Made by a program: the position numbers and the translations under genes
Shown: positions 1 through 7,564 of the stretch, piece by piece
How positions within the stretch are numbered: the first letter of the stretch is position 1
How the letters are laid out: the number at the start of each line of letters is the position of its first letter
Source of the DNA: Cryobacterium tagatosivorans
GTDB lineage: Bacteria; Actinomycetota; Actinomycetes; Actinomycetales; Microbacteriaceae
Length of the DNA: 64,000 bases
NCBI RefSeq assembly: GCF_004402215.1
Contig: NZ_SOEZ01000079.1
Coordinates: 62,001-126,000 of the forward strand
Reading direction: 5' to 3'
The notes under the pieces: generated by a model
Databases searched by the model: none
What the model saw: only the letters and a program-made list of their open reading frames with translations
Told to the model about the DNA's origin: nothing

Positions 1-570
1 CGGGTGAAGTCGTCGTGGTGCTGCTGCGCCACCCAGGCGTCACGCTCGGCGAGGAGGCTCTTCTCCGAGCTCGTGTCCTGCAGTTTCCAGCGGTCGATGT
101 CGCCCTGGAAGATCTTGCGGGCCCGCGACGGCTTGTTCTGCCAGTCGACCAGACGGTCGCGGAACTCGGCCACGGCGGGCTCGAGCTGATAGCCGAACGT
201 TGCCGAGGTGCGCTTGAGGTCGGCAAGTTGGTGGGCGGCCCAGTTGGCGGCGATGCCGGCACCGCGAATCGGCAGCAGGCGCAACTGGATGTCGGCGTGA
301 CCGACGGCGCGGTCGGCCATGACCTGCTCCTGCGTTGTCAGCGAGTTCCAGACCGAGGCGTCGGCAGCCGCGTCGACCAGGGTGCTGATCACCGCGGACT
401 TGAGCTCGCGATCGCGCTGGTCGAGCAGACCCCTGACGGCGCCGCGGGAGATCCACGCGGCCAGCACGCTGGCGACGATGAGCGCCACGACGAGCACGAC
501 GGCGCCGAAGACGACGGGCTGGTTACTGATGGCCGTGAGCCAGGATACGAAGTTATTCCACCACTGCATG
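1..570 (-). CDS. Hypothetical membrane-anchored protein, 3' end outside the window
   Basis: An uninterrupted frame reads leftward from the ATG at 570 to the window edge, giving at least 190 codons. The protein starts MQWWNNFVSW, has one hydrophobic segment at about residues 20-41, then a long charged, mainly helical soluble part with no cysteine pair or motif I recognise. One N-terminal anchor followed by a cytoplasmic or coiled-coil-like tail is the visible architecture. A minus-strand TACAGT box (577-582) lies 6 nt before the ATG, which suggests a leaderless transcript and supports this start. Function is unknown and the C-terminus is not seen. Confidence 0.75.
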
Positions 571-686
571 TGCCGAACTGTACCGGGCGCCGGAGCGGTT
601 CCCGCGGAAGGTGCGCGGCGTGCCCCGAAGTGGTGCCAGGCGAATGCGGGCTCAGCGGAAGTAAGGGGCTCAGTGGAAGCAGTCGC

Positions 687-905
687 TCAGCGGAAGCAGT
701 CCGCCGCGTCGTCGATCCGCCAGAACTCGCCCAGGTCGATGCTGCGCGCTGCCTGGACGATGCGGCGCGCGGCGAAACGCTCCCCGCGGGCATCCGCTCG
801 GCGTTCGATGTGGCCGAGGACGGCTCCTGAACGACCGGTCACCCGCCACAGGCCGTCTTTGACCGGGATGAGGCTCGGGCCGCGGGTTGCGGTTATCGTG
901 CTCAT
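687..905 (-). CDS. Small conserved-looking hypothetical protein, 72 aa
   Basis: The ATG at 905 follows a good ribosome binding site (GGAGGATTCC directly upstream), which decides this start over longer in-frame extensions. The 72-residue product begins MSTITATRGPSLIPVKDGLW and is basic, with a VTGRSGAVLGHIER segment that could form a short beta-sheet. There is no signal peptide or membrane helix. It stands alone between a membrane protein and an EamA transporter, so context gives no function. I do not recognise a family. Codon use and the RBS argue that it is real. Confidence 0.6.
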   Translation of the reverse strand: MSTITATRGPSLIPVKDGLWRVTGRSGAVLGHIERRADARGERFAARRIVQAARSIDLGEFWRIDDAADCFR

Positions 906-979
906 GGAATCCTCCGAACTGTCAGCCGGCCGCTGGGGTTTTTCCCAGGTTATGGCCGGCCGCCGACATTCGTCCCGGG

Positions 980-1936
980 TCAGCGGGGCAGGCTGTTCGC
1001 CAGGGCGAGGTCCTGGCTCGCCAGGTCCAGGTCCACCGCCTTGTTGGAGCGTGCCGTTTGCGCGACGACGATGCCGACGAGCACGAGCACGGCTCCGGCG
1101 GCCTGCACCCCGGTGAGCGATTCGCCCAGCCAGAGGAACGCGAACGCGAACGCGAAGATCACCTCGGACGCCGAAACAACCCCGGCGCCCGTGGCGTTGA
1201 GCCGGCTGAGCGCCATGTAGGAGAGCAGGTACGGCGCGAAGGAGCCGAACACACCGTTCCAGAGCAGGATGCCCCACAGTGGAACGGTCACCGCGTCCAG
1301 GTTGCCGCCGAGCGACGTCTGCTGGGCCAGGATCGCGGGGTCGAGCTGCCACCACGCGCTGAACAGGAGCCAGAACGCGCTGGCGAAGAGCATCGACCAG
1401 AACGCCACCGCGAGGGGGGAACTCGTGGCGACCTGGCGTTCACCGAGCAGGAAATACACGGCCAGGCAGATTGCCGCCAGGATCCCGGCCACGACGCCGG
1501 GGGCGGACAGCCGGCTCGCCCACACCTCGGCGACGATGGCCATCCCGACCAGCACGCAGACGATGGCCACCCAGATCCTTGATTTCACCTTCTCCTTGAA
1601 GACGAAACGAACCACCAGGGCGATGAGCAGCACGCCGGAGTACTCGAGCATGAGCGCGATTCCGACCGGCAGCAGGCTGATCGCGACGGCGTAGAACCAC
1701 TGGATCAAGGCGACCCCGGCCACGCCGAGCAGGGCCATCACGGCCAGCTGCCTGCGGTCGATGCGGAACGCGGCTCGGTTCGTGGCGAGCAGCAACCCAC
1801 CGGCGAGGATGGCGATGATGGTGACCCGGGCGAAGGTGAGCTGCGCGGGGGAGAGGCCGGCCTCGACAATGACCTTTGTGGTGCTTCCGTTCAGTCCGAA
1901 CAGCAGGGAGGCGAGCAGCGCGAAGAGGTAGCCCAC
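980..1936 (-). CDS. EamA/DMT-superfamily transporter
   Basis: This 318-residue protein is almost entirely hydrophobic, with about ten predicted membrane helices arranged as two EamA repeats. It begins MGYLFALLASLLFGLNGSTT and contains the repeated small-residue helices typical of drug/metabolite exporters; the second repeat is around VISASEVIFAFAFAFLWLGE. DMT proteins usually export amino acids, nucleotides or drugs across the cytoplasmic membrane; the substrate here cannot be read from sequence. It follows an aldo/keto reductase on the same strand with only 4 bases between them, so the two are probably cotranscribed. Confidence 0.88.
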   Translation of the reverse strand: MGYLFALLASLLFGLNGSTTKVIVEAGLSPAQLTFARVTIIAILAGGLLLATNRAAFRIDRRQLAVMALLGVAGVALIQWFYAVAISLLPVGIALMLEYSGVLLIALVVRFVFKEKVKSRIWVAIVCVLVGMAIVAEVWASRLSAPGVVAGILAAICLAVYFLLGERQVATSSPLAVAFWSMLFASAFWLLFSAWWQLDPAILAQQTSLGGNLDAVTVPLWGILLWNGVFGSFAPYLLSYMALSRLNATGAGVVSASEVIFAFAFAFLWLGESLTGVQAAGAVLVLVGIVVAQTARSNKAVDLDLASQDLALANSLPR

Positions 1937-1940
1937 CCCG

Positions 1941-2948
1941 TTATCCGAGTGACGTGCCGTGCACGGCGTGTGGTTCGATGGCGGCGATCTCGTCGTTCGT
2001 CAGCGCCGGGGCGTCGAGCGCGGCGATGTTCTGCTCCAGTTGGCTGACGCTGCTCGCCCCGATGAGGACCGAGGTCACGGATGGCTGCCGCAGGATCCAG
2101 GTCAGGGCCAGTTGCGCGAGGGTCTGGTGGCGTGCGGCGGCAAAGTCGTTGAGCGCGCGCACCCGGCCGAGATACGTCTCGGACAGGGCGGCCTCGGTCA
2201 GGAATCCGCTGGTGGCGATGCGCGAGCCCGACGGCACCTGGCCGTCGAGATAGCGGTCGGTCAGTAGACCCTGCGCGAGAGGAGAGAAGACGATGCTGCC
2301 GACGCCGAGTTCGTCGAGGACCGGGAACAGCCCCTCCTCGATGTGCCGGTCGAACATGGAGTAGCGCGGCTGGTGGATGAGCAGGGGCACGTTGAACTCG
2401 GCCAGGGCGGCCGCGGCGGCGCGGGTCTGCTCCGGGTCGTAGTTCGAGATCCCCGCGTAGAGTGCCTTGCCCTGCTGGACGGCGGTCGCCAGGGCGCCCA
2501 TCGTCTCCTCGATCGGGGTGTTCGGATCCGGCCGGTGCGAGTAGAAGATGTCGACATAGTCCAGGCCCAGCCGCCCGAGGCTCGCGTCGAGCGATGACAG
2601 CATGTACTTGCGGGAGCCCCACTCGCCGTACGGACCCGGCCACATGTCGTACCCGGCCTTGCTGGAAATGATCAGCTCGTCCCGGTAAGGGCGGAAGTCC
2701 TCGGCGAAGATCCGGCCGAAATTGGTCTCCGCGGCCCCGGCGGGCGGCCCGTAATTGTTGGCCAGGTCGAAGTGGGTGACCCCGAGGTCGAAGGCGCGGC
2801 GCAGGATGGCGCGCTGGGTGTCGATGGGGCGCTCATGGCCGAAGTTGTGCCAGAGGCCCAGCGACACGGCCGGCAGCCTGAGGCCGCTGCGCCCGGTTCG
2901 TCGATAATCCATGGCGGCGTAGCGGTCAGCGGCGGCAACAAAGGTCAT
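1941..2948 (-). CDS. Aldo/keto reductase, YghZ/MgrA-like
   Basis: A 335-residue TIM-barrel NADPH-dependent reductase. The conserved AKR tetrad is visible: Asp and Tyr in FDLANNYGPP, Lys in ISSKAGYDMWPG and His in IFYSHRPDP. The GYDMWPGPYGEWGSRKY segment matches the AKR14 group, to which E. coli L-glyceraldehyde-3-phosphate reductase belongs, so detoxification of reactive aldehydes is a reasonable expectation. The first ATG (2948) is only 17 bases from the divergent msrA start. A second ATG at 2912 (MDYRRTGRSG) fits the usual family N-terminus and may be the true start. Confidence 0.88.
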   Translation of the reverse strand: MTFVAAADRYAAMDYRRTGRSGLRLPAVSLGLWHNFGHERPIDTQRAILRRAFDLGVTHFDLANNYGPPAGAAETNFGRIFAEDFRPYRDELIISSKAGYDMWPGPYGEWGSRKYMLSSLDASLGRLGLDYVDIFYSHRPDPNTPIEETMGALATAVQQGKALYAGISNYDPEQTRAAAAALAEFNVPLLIHQPRYSMFDRHIEEGLFPVLDELGVGSIVFSPLAQGLLTDRYLDGQVPSGSRIATSGFLTEAALSETYLGRVRALNDFAAARHQTLAQLALTWILRQPSVTSVLIGASSVSQLEQNIAALDAPALTNDEIAAIEPHAVHGTSLG

Positions 2949-2965
2949 GGAGTTACTCTAGAGGC

Positions 2966-3490
2966 GTGCAAACTTTCGTGGTCGCAGGTGGATGTTTCTG
3001 GTGTCTTGACGCCGTGTATCGAGTGTTGCGGGGGGTGAGCGACGTCGTCTCCGGTTACACCGGCGGCGAGGTCCCCAATCCCAGCTATGAGGCGGTGTGC
3101 ACGGGCCGAACTGGGCACGCGGAGGCCACGGCGGTGACGTTCGACCCCGAGGTCATCCCGGCGGACGTGATCCTGGACGTGTTCTTCACCCTCCACGACC
3201 CGACCCAGCTGAACCGGCAGGGGGCCGACGTCGGCACCCAGTACCGGTCGGCGATGTTCTACGCGGACGAGGAGCAGAAGCGGCTCTTCGAAGCGGCGCG
3301 GGAGCGCGCCAACGGCTACTGGGACGGCGGAATCGTGACCACGATCGAGCCGCTCGGCGAGTATTACGTCGCCGAGGACTACCACCAGGACTTCTTCGCG
3401 AAGAACCCGGGCCAGGGCTACTGCATGGCGGTCGCCCTGCCCAAGGTCAACAAGATCCGCAAGTCGTACTCGCAGTACATCGTCGCGTAG
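2966..3490 (+). CDS. msrA: Peptide methionine-S-sulfoxide reductase
   Basis: MsrA reduces methionine-S-sulfoxide in oxidised proteins. The 174-residue product begins MQTFVVAGGCFWC, with the GCFW nucleophilic cysteine at residue 10 and another at 13. A later Cys in GQGYCMA may be the resolving residue. The family core (GYTGGEVPNPSYEAVCTGRTGHAE) and the HDPTQLNRQG segment are intact. Translation starts at GTG. A TACTCT box at 2954-2959 ends 6 nt before it, suggesting a leaderless message. It is divergent from the aldo/keto reductase with almost no spacer. Confidence 0.95.
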   Translation: MQTFVVAGGCFWCLDAVYRVLRGVSDVVSGYTGGEVPNPSYEAVCTGRTGHAEATAVTFDPEVIPADVILDVFFTLHDPTQLNRQGADVGTQYRSAMFYADEEQKRLFEAARERANGYWDGGIVTTIEPLGEYYVAEDYHQDFFAKNPGQGYCMAVALPKVNKIRKSYSQYIVA

Positions 3491-3759
3491 CGCTTCACCG
3501 CCGGCGCCCGTGGGCGCGCCCTCCACAGCCCGTCGCCGCGGCGGATTTCCTCCGATGCCGGGCGGGCGGTCTGTCGCGCCCTCGGGGCGCCGCACACTCG
3601 TCGTACGCGGCCCGAGGTCGACAAGACTGGCACGAGTGGTTGTCCCCGGGTCGCGCGCGAAGGGCCTTCCGCCCTGCGCCGCTGTCCGTGCGGGGCCGTT
3701 CGTCCAGGGCCGTTGGTCCGGGGCGGTTCGCGCTGGGCCGTTCGTGCCGGGAGAGCGAC
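3491..3759. other. Non-coding interval between msrA and the split ssb
   Basis: This 269-base GC-rich stretch has open frames on both strands, but none has a convincing start, RBS or recognisable protein. It presumably holds the msrA terminator and the ssb promoter. GC-rich short repeats (GGGCCGTT variants at about 3695-3745) are visible. I see no tRNA or insertion sequence. Confidence 0.5.
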
Positions 3760-3830
3760 ATGACGAGTGACACCATGACCCTGACGGGAGTCGTGGCGAC
3801 GACGCCGCGCCACCTGGTCACGAGTTCCGG
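3760..3830 (+). pseudogene. 5' fragment of an ssb paralogue, disrupted by the integrated element
   Basis: The frame from the ATG at 3760 reads MTSDTMTLTGVVATTPRHLV then TSSG. This is the N-terminus of an actinobacterial single-stranded-DNA-binding protein (the MTLTGVVAT..PRH start is characteristic). A second in-frame ATG lies at 3775. After base 3830 the frame enters element DNA and loses similarity. The rest of the gene is at 13181-13580. Bases 3760-3830 plus 13181-13580 give 471 nt, a complete 156-codon ORF. The integrated state therefore separates the start codon from the OB-fold. Confidence 0.9.
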
Positions 3831-3850
3831 CGCAATAGTTTCTATAAGGA
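3810..3850. other. attL, left junction of the integrated element
   Basis: Chromosomal ssb sequence ends in ...CACGAGTTCC, then GG at 3829-3830, then element sequence CGCAATAGTTTC. Compared with the right junction, only the GG dinucleotide is shared. Large serine integrases exchange strands across a 2-bp overlap, so GG is the likely crossover. The boundary is inferred from restoration of the ssb frame. Confidence 0.82.
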
Positions 3851-4010
3851 TAGTTCCCCCCCAGTTCTGGGGTGCTCCAGTGTGCTGCACCGATGATGTG
3901 GCCCAATACAAATCACGCCGGCTTTTCGATTCGAGGCCCAAACGTGGCTCAAACGCCCTTCTCTACCAGTACTGTGGCTCAACTGCTGTGCAAGGTAGAG
4001 GAGTCAAAAC

Positions 4011-4730
4011 TTGTCAGACACTGCCGTAGAGACAAAGAAGTCCCTGGTTCCAAAATGGGAGCAGCTGGCGCGCGACGAGGTTCGAGCTTCGATTCGCAAG
4101 TTCACTAAGCCCCTGCAGGATCTCGTGAAGCGCGATGCCAACGAGGGGGACACTCGGCTACTCGTGACTGACATGCTCTGTTACGGACTGGGCTATGACA
4201 AGTTTGACGATCTGACAACCGAGTATGCGGTCCGAGGCGAGTTCGCTGACTACGGGGTTCGCATCGACAAACAGCTCGTGGCTTTCATCGAGGTTAAGCG
4301 GGCGACTCAAAAACTGCATGCTCGCCACCTGCGCCAGGTCGAGACATACGCGGTGAAGGAAGGCTTGGAGTGGATAATCCTCACAAACGGTCAGGTCTGG
4401 CAGGCCTACCACGTCCAAGCTGCGACGGGCCAAAAGGTCGCCACGCATCTCGCGTTCGAGGTTGATCTGCTGAGTGATGAAACGCCTACACGGAAGACAG
4501 AGGCCCTTTTCCACCTTCATCGATCGGCCATGAAGAAAGGCCTGATCGATGCGCTGTGGCGGCGCAAAGCGGCGACATCCGCACCCGCGATGGCAGCGAT
4601 TCTCTTGTCACCGCCCGTTCTTGATGCTGCGCGCAAGGAGATCCGTCGGAGCAGCGGATACAACCCGGATCTTGACGAATTGGCAAGGATAGTTCGCGCC
4701 GAAGTCCTCAAGGCTGAGCTTTTCATATAG
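4011..4730 (+). CDS. HsdR N-terminal-domain (PD-(D/E)XK) nuclease-like protein
   Basis: This 239-residue protein resembles the N-terminal domain of type I restriction R subunits standing alone. The nuclease core is visible: an early Glu (TTEYAVRGEF), Asp in YGVRIDKQLVA, then FIEVKRA, the D..EVK pattern of this fold, followed by a helix with HLRQVETYAV. ILTNGQVWQAYHV is also typical of HSDR_N domains. There is no helicase or methylase partner. Start is TTG at 4011 with a GGTAGAGGAG-type RBS. It lies beside attL on the strand opposite to the element's main operon, the usual place for accessory cargo. A role in defence is inference. Confidence 0.7.
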   Translation: MSDTAVETKKSLVPKWEQLARDEVRASIRKFTKPLQDLVKRDANEGDTRLLVTDMLCYGLGYDKFDDLTTEYAVRGEFADYGVRIDKQLVAFIEVKRATQKLHARHLRQVETYAVKEGLEWIILTNGQVWQAYHVQAATGQKVATHLAFEVDLLSDETPTRKTEALFHLHRSAMKKGLIDALWRRKAATSAPAMAAILLSPPVLDAARKEIRRSSGYNPDLDELARIVRAEVLKAELFI

Positions 4731-4748
4731 CAATCAGATTGGACCGTA

Positions 4749-5195
4749 ATGACTCAGGATGAGATAGCGCTTTGGGTTCAAGTGGCTGCCGTGCTCGCGG
4801 CCGTAGGCGCGTCAATCGTCGCACTGGTCATCTCCGCTAAGGATCGAAATGCTGCCCACTTCATTGCCGCGGAAGACCGTAAGTTCGCTCAGCGACACAG
4901 CAAGCTCATGTTCGAGCTCGAAACGCTCGTCAGATTGCTTGAGAATCGGAACCGGGGAGGATCGACCGATCGCGAGGAGTCAAGTCGAATGGGCGCCGAA
5001 GCGCTCACCTTGGTTGGCTTGATCGGGCCTGAGCGGCTTCCGCGACAGTGGGAACGCGCCGTGTCAATGTCTGACGAAGGATTGCGGCAGCTTCAGGATG
5101 ATGCGGGGTTTCCGCAGTACAAGAGAGATGCAATCGAGACACAACTCGCGGTGAGCGCCGTCGTGGCCGAGATCAGAATCATCAATGACCGTTAG
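4749..5195 (+). CDS. Membrane-anchored hypothetical protein, cargo partner
   Basis: A 148-residue protein 18 bases downstream of the nuclease-like gene, so probably cotranscribed with it. It has one N-terminal membrane helix (about residues 8-29, VQVAAVLAAVGASIVALVI) and then a charged helical region that may form a coiled coil (residues 35-70). I recognise no family. It uses the otherwise rare arginine codon AGA at least three times, unlike the chromosomal genes around the element, which fits foreign origin and the element's own tRNA-Arg(UCU). A single-pass protein paired with a nuclease is a common shape for anti-phage modules, but that is speculation here. Confidence 0.6.
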   Translation: MTQDEIALWVQVAAVLAAVGASIVALVISAKDRNAAHFIAAEDRKFAQRHSKLMFELETLVRLLENRNRGGSTDREESSRMGAEALTLVGLIGPERLPRQWERAVSMSDEGLRQLQDDAGFPQYKRDAIETQLAVSAVVAEIRIINDR

Positions 5196-5209
5196 ACAGT
5201 CGCGAATTG

Positions 5210-5241
5210 CGCCCCCGTCATCCGTGAGGACAACGGGGGCG
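5210..5241. terminator. Bidirectional terminator-like hairpin
   Basis: A perfect 9-bp stem (CGCCCCCGT at 5210-5218, ACGGGGGCG at 5233-5241) with a 14-nt loop lies between the plus-strand cargo pair and the end of the leftward element operon. There is no clear U-tract. Confidence 0.55.
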
Positions 5242-5336
5242 TATCGGCGCTGGTAGGTCATAACCCGGAACGTAGCTCGCTACCATCCATCCGGCACGCC
5301 ATCGTGCGCGGTGAGGTTCACGCCGAGCTAGTGGGG

Positions 5337-5603
5337 TCAGTCCCAGGCGCGGTCGGCCTTCGCGCGTGCCAACACGTCCGGGTCGCGCACTTCGCCAGTG
5401 GTGACGAGCAGTCGCGCCGCCTGAATGGTGCCCAACAGGCCGAAGATGCCGCTGGGGTGCTTCTCGTGCCGCCAGTACGTCAGATACTCCACCCGCCATG
5501 CTGCGAACGCCTCCACGGGCGGCTGGGGCCACTCTGAGAGGTCAAAGCGCGTCATGGTCGCCGGGTGATCCTCGAGGCCGTTACGGCGCTTACGGACAAC
5601 CAT
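5337..5603 (-). CDS. Hypothetical phage-type protein downstream of terS
   Basis: This 88-residue product is the last gene of the leftward operon. Its ATG at 5603 overlaps the terS stop codon, so it is probably translationally coupled. The second part, MTRFDLSEWPQPP onward, is rich in Trp and Phe and has a RVEYLTYWRHEKHPSGIFGLLG segment; an alternative start is the internal ATG at 5555. No cysteine motif or membrane helix is present and I know no function. Its position beside a small terminase suggests a packaging or morphogenesis accessory role, which is inference only. Confidence 0.6.
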   Translation of the reverse strand: MVVRKRRNGLEDHPATMTRFDLSEWPQPPVEAFAAWRVEYLTYWRHEKHPSGIFGLLGTIQAARLLVTTGEVRDPDVLARAKADRAWD

Positions 5604-5953
5604 CAGCGGGACTGCTTGCCATACACACGGCGGCTAGCTGATGGGTCATCCTCGAGCGCAGGAATGCCCAGCATGACCAGCAGCCGAGCAAGGGCCAGAC
5701 GCTGCTGGCGACCTTCGCTCACGGCCGGGTGCACGCGGCTGCCCTGGGAGCTGGGGAGCATGAGGCCCTCGTCCTCCACAGCCTTATCAAGCTGCACGAT
5801 ACGGTCACGAGTGCGGCAAGATTCCTCGAGGATTGCTAACTCATGGTCCGCCCAGGAGAATTCATCCGTAGCGGCATCCCACAACCTGCGGCCCGCGGCG
5901 TTCAAATTTCGGGGGGTTTTGACGCCCTTTCCAGGGCCGTTTGAATCGGTCAT
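5603..5953 (-). CDS. Phage terminase small subunit, P27-like
   Basis: The small terminase recognises the packaging site on phage DNA and hands it to the large subunit. The 116-residue product from the ATG at 5953 (RBS GGAGC upstream) has the P27-type pattern: an N-terminal LNAAGRRLWDAATDEF helix, then HELAILEESCRTRDRIVQL, then HPAVSEGRQQRLALARLL and a short C-terminal tail. The longer frame back to 6052 lacks similarity and an RBS. No large terminase is present in the element, so the protein could only work with a helper phage's motor. This is the strongest evidence for a satellite lifestyle. Confidence 0.82.
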   Translation of the reverse strand: MTDSNGPGKGVKTPRNLNAAGRRLWDAATDEFSWADHELAILEESCRTRDRIVQLDKAVEDEGLMLPSSQGSRVHPAVSEGRQQRLALARLLVMLGIPALEDDPSASRRVYGKQSR

Positions 5954-6123
5954 ATCTGCTCCAATGCTGGTGTTTATGTGGGATGTGGCCTTGAAGGGCC
6001 AAACGTGGATTCTCCGTGTGTACAAATTGCGCCTACGTCGCCCGAGGCGCAAAAGGGGTGCTTGGGGTTATACGCCCTATACCCCTGCGCCCCGTCCGAA
6101 AAGGCACTCGGGCGGCGTGTGGC

Positions 6124-6366
6124 CTACTTCCGGGGCAGTAGGTCGTTCTCGGTTTGTCCTGCCGGTAGTTGGGCGATGGCGGTGATGGGTCGCCCGTCGC
6201 TGAGTCGCGGCATGATGTGGAGTTCCATCTTCACGCCGTGCACGTTGCGCTGCTTCGAGCGTTCAATACCGATGGGCACTAACTCGGTGTTGATCGTGCC
6301 GTCCGGGTTGCGGGGCAGGTATGGGTATGTTCCATCGGTGCCGGGGTCGGTGATGTCGTGTGCCAT
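6124..6366 (-). CDS. Hypothetical phage protein, 80 aa
   Basis: An 80-residue protein whose ATG overlaps the stop of the upstream 169-aa gene (TAATG), so the two are coupled. It begins MAHDITDPGTDGTYPYLPRN and is Pro/Gly/Asp-rich at the start, then turns into a beta-rich segment (VHGVKMELHIMPRL) ending in a hydrophilic tail. There is no signal peptide or membrane helix. I recognise no domain. It is followed by about 170 bases without a gene before terS. Confidence 0.55.
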   Translation of the reverse strand: MAHDITDPGTDGTYPYLPRNPDGTINTELVPIGIERSKQRNVHGVKMELHIMPRLSDGRPITAIAQLPAGQTENDLLPRK

Positions 6367-6875
6367 TACTTCCCCTGGTCGAGGTACGCGGCCGCTGTCT
6401 CGGCGTCGTCGATGTCCGGCTCGAGGTACGGGGCGATCGCCGTGTTTGCGTTGGCCTCGATCGCTTTGTGCAGGTTCGAGTCAATGAAGTCGCTGAATGG
6501 CTGCTGCCGGTATTCGATGTTGGCGGTGGTGTGCGGTTCGCGGCGTAGGAGGTTCGCGGCGCCTTGTGCGTCTGAGCGTGCGCGGGAGCGTGCCGCGCGT
6601 GCGCCGAGGTAGCTGACGAACCCTGAGTAGGCGGCGTTGAGGTCGCCGGCGATTGCTGCCGCGACGGCTTCCCCGTATTGCGCGTCTCCGATCCGGGCGA
6701 GTTCAGCCTCGAGTGCGGGGTTGGCGTCGAATACTTTCTGTGCCCGTGCGGCTTGTGCCGTCTGGATGAGGGCTGCCTGTTCTTTCTGTTCGGCCTGCTC
6801 TTGTGCTTCGAGTGCTGCGAGTGCTGCGCGAAGTTCGTCGGCGGTGGCGGGCGTGGTGGTCTTGGCGGTGGTCAT
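6366..6875 (-). CDS. Hypothetical phage protein with N-terminal coiled coil
   Basis: A 169-residue soluble protein. Residues 10-50 are Ala/Glu/Gln-rich (ELRAALAALEAQEQAEQKEQ) and look like a coiled coil. The rest is helical with an aromatic patch (EYRQQPFSDFIDSNLHKAIE) and an acidic C-terminus. The composition resembles small phage scaffold or head-assembly proteins, but no diagnostic motif is present, so this is only a suggestion. Both ends overlap neighbours by TAATG junctions, placing it in the coupled operon that leads to terS. Confidence 0.55.
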   Translation of the reverse strand: MTTAKTTTPATADELRAALAALEAQEQAEQKEQAALIQTAQAARAQKVFDANPALEAELARIGDAQYGEAVAAAIAGDLNAAYSGFVSYLGARAARSRARSDAQGAANLLRREPHTTANIEYRQQPFSDFIDSNLHKAIEANANTAIAPYLEPDIDDAETAAAYLDQGK

Positions 6876-7105
6876 TAGTTGTCCTTCTGGTTGAGTTCGG
6901 TCAGTGCTGCTTCGGCGTTGTCTGCGTAGCCGGCGCGCAGTAGGGCGTTGGTGGAGAGCGTGAGTCCGGCTTTCAGTGCCTGGTCGATCTGCGCGCGGTC
7001 CTCTGCCACTGACTTGGTGTAGGTCTTGGCGATGGAGGTAACGCGGCGGTTGCGGCGGATGCCTTCTGCTTCGTTGTCCTCGGGGTTGGTGTAGGTGGTG
7101 CTCAT
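6875..7105 (-). CDS. Hypothetical phage protein, 76 aa
   Basis: A 76-residue hydrophilic protein beginning MSTTYTNPEDNEAEGIRRNR. The second half (LKAGLTLSTNALLRAGYADN) looks like a small helical bundle and may bind DNA or a terminase, though no established motif can be named. A GGAGACACC RBS precedes the ATG, which also overlaps the stop of a 48-codon ORF upstream. Confidence 0.55.
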   Translation of the reverse strand: MSTTYTNPEDNEAEGIRRNRRVTSIAKTYTKSVAEDRAQIDQALKAGLTLSTNALLRAGYADNAEAALTELNQKDN

Positions 7106-7248
7106 GGTGTCTCCTTGATTCGTTGGTCTGGCAGGGTGGGGTGGATCTCGGGTGGCCGGGTGAGTTTCAGTCGGCGGCCGCGCTTGCGGTTGTGGCTTTT
7201 GCGCTTGGCGGTGGGCCAGGTGGGGCCGCTGTACGGTCGGTAGCTCAA
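7102..7248 (-). CDS. Small basic protein, 48 aa, coupled
   Basis: A frame of 48 codons starting at a TTG (7248-7246) that overlaps the stop of the preceding 11-codon ORF. It ends in a TGA overlapping the ATG of the 76-aa gene. The product is strongly basic (AKRKSHNRKRGRRLKL in the middle), as in small nucleic-acid-binding proteins. The TTG start makes it uncertain. The exact filling of an otherwise empty gap between two coupled genes is the main support. Confidence 0.4.
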   Translation of the reverse strand: MSYRPYSGPTWPTAKRKSHNRKRGRRLKLTRPPEIHPTLPDQRIKETP

Positions 7249-7280
7249 CAGGGCACCTCGAGGTCGTCGGGGTTGGTCAT
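7245..7280 (-). CDS. Possible 11-codon coupled peptide
   Basis: An ATG at 7280 overlaps the upstream stop (ATGA) and encodes MTNPDDLEVPC before TGA. It may be a real micropeptide or simply a translational relay that carries ribosomes to the following TTG-started ORF. Confidence 0.25.
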   Translation of the reverse strand: MTNPDDLEVPC

Positions 7281-7564
7281 GGGGTTTTCCTTCCGGGGGT
7301 GATCTTGATTCGTAGTCCGCGCTCGTCTGGGTCTACGAACACTTGCCAGCCTTCGAGCGTGAGTGAGGCGAGCGCCCGGAGTGGTTCGCTGGTGAGAAAG
7401 TTGGTTGTTGCGTGGTAGTTTTCGATCCCTTCGCCGGTTTCGGTGCGGGGGTAGTGGAGCCATTTGGGGCGCTGGTTGAGGTCGTCGTGCAGGCCGAGCT
7501 CGTGGAGCGTGAGGAGGGGCCCGTGGTCGGTGGGCCATCCGTCGATCCTTGATGAAATGCTCAT
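7277..7564 (-). CDS. Hypothetical phage protein, 95 aa
   Basis: A 95-residue protein beginning MSISSRIDGWPTDHGP, whose ATG overlaps the stop of the S74 gene (ATGA). The second half (LRALASLTLEGWQVFVDPDERGLRIKI) has the alternating pattern of a small alpha/beta fold, and the GWQVFVD..GLRI segment is beta-like. No known motif or membrane helix is visible. Position directly after a tail-fibre-like gene could mean an assembly accessory protein, but nothing in the sequence proves it. Confidence 0.55.
   Translation of the reverse strand: MSISSRIDGWPTDHGPLLTLHELGLHDDLNQRPKWLHYPRTETGEGIENYHATTNFLTSEPLRALASLTLEGWQVFVDPDERGLRIKITPGRKTP

Noticed and set aside
15-830. Long plus-strand open frames over 15-1116
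   Set aside because: They are shadows opposite real minus-strand genes, with no RBS and no recognisable protein; the minus frame from 570 is clearly protein-like.
5218-5532. 104-codon minus-strand frame near terS
   Set aside because: Overlaps the 88-aa coupled gene in another frame and has random GC-rich composition.
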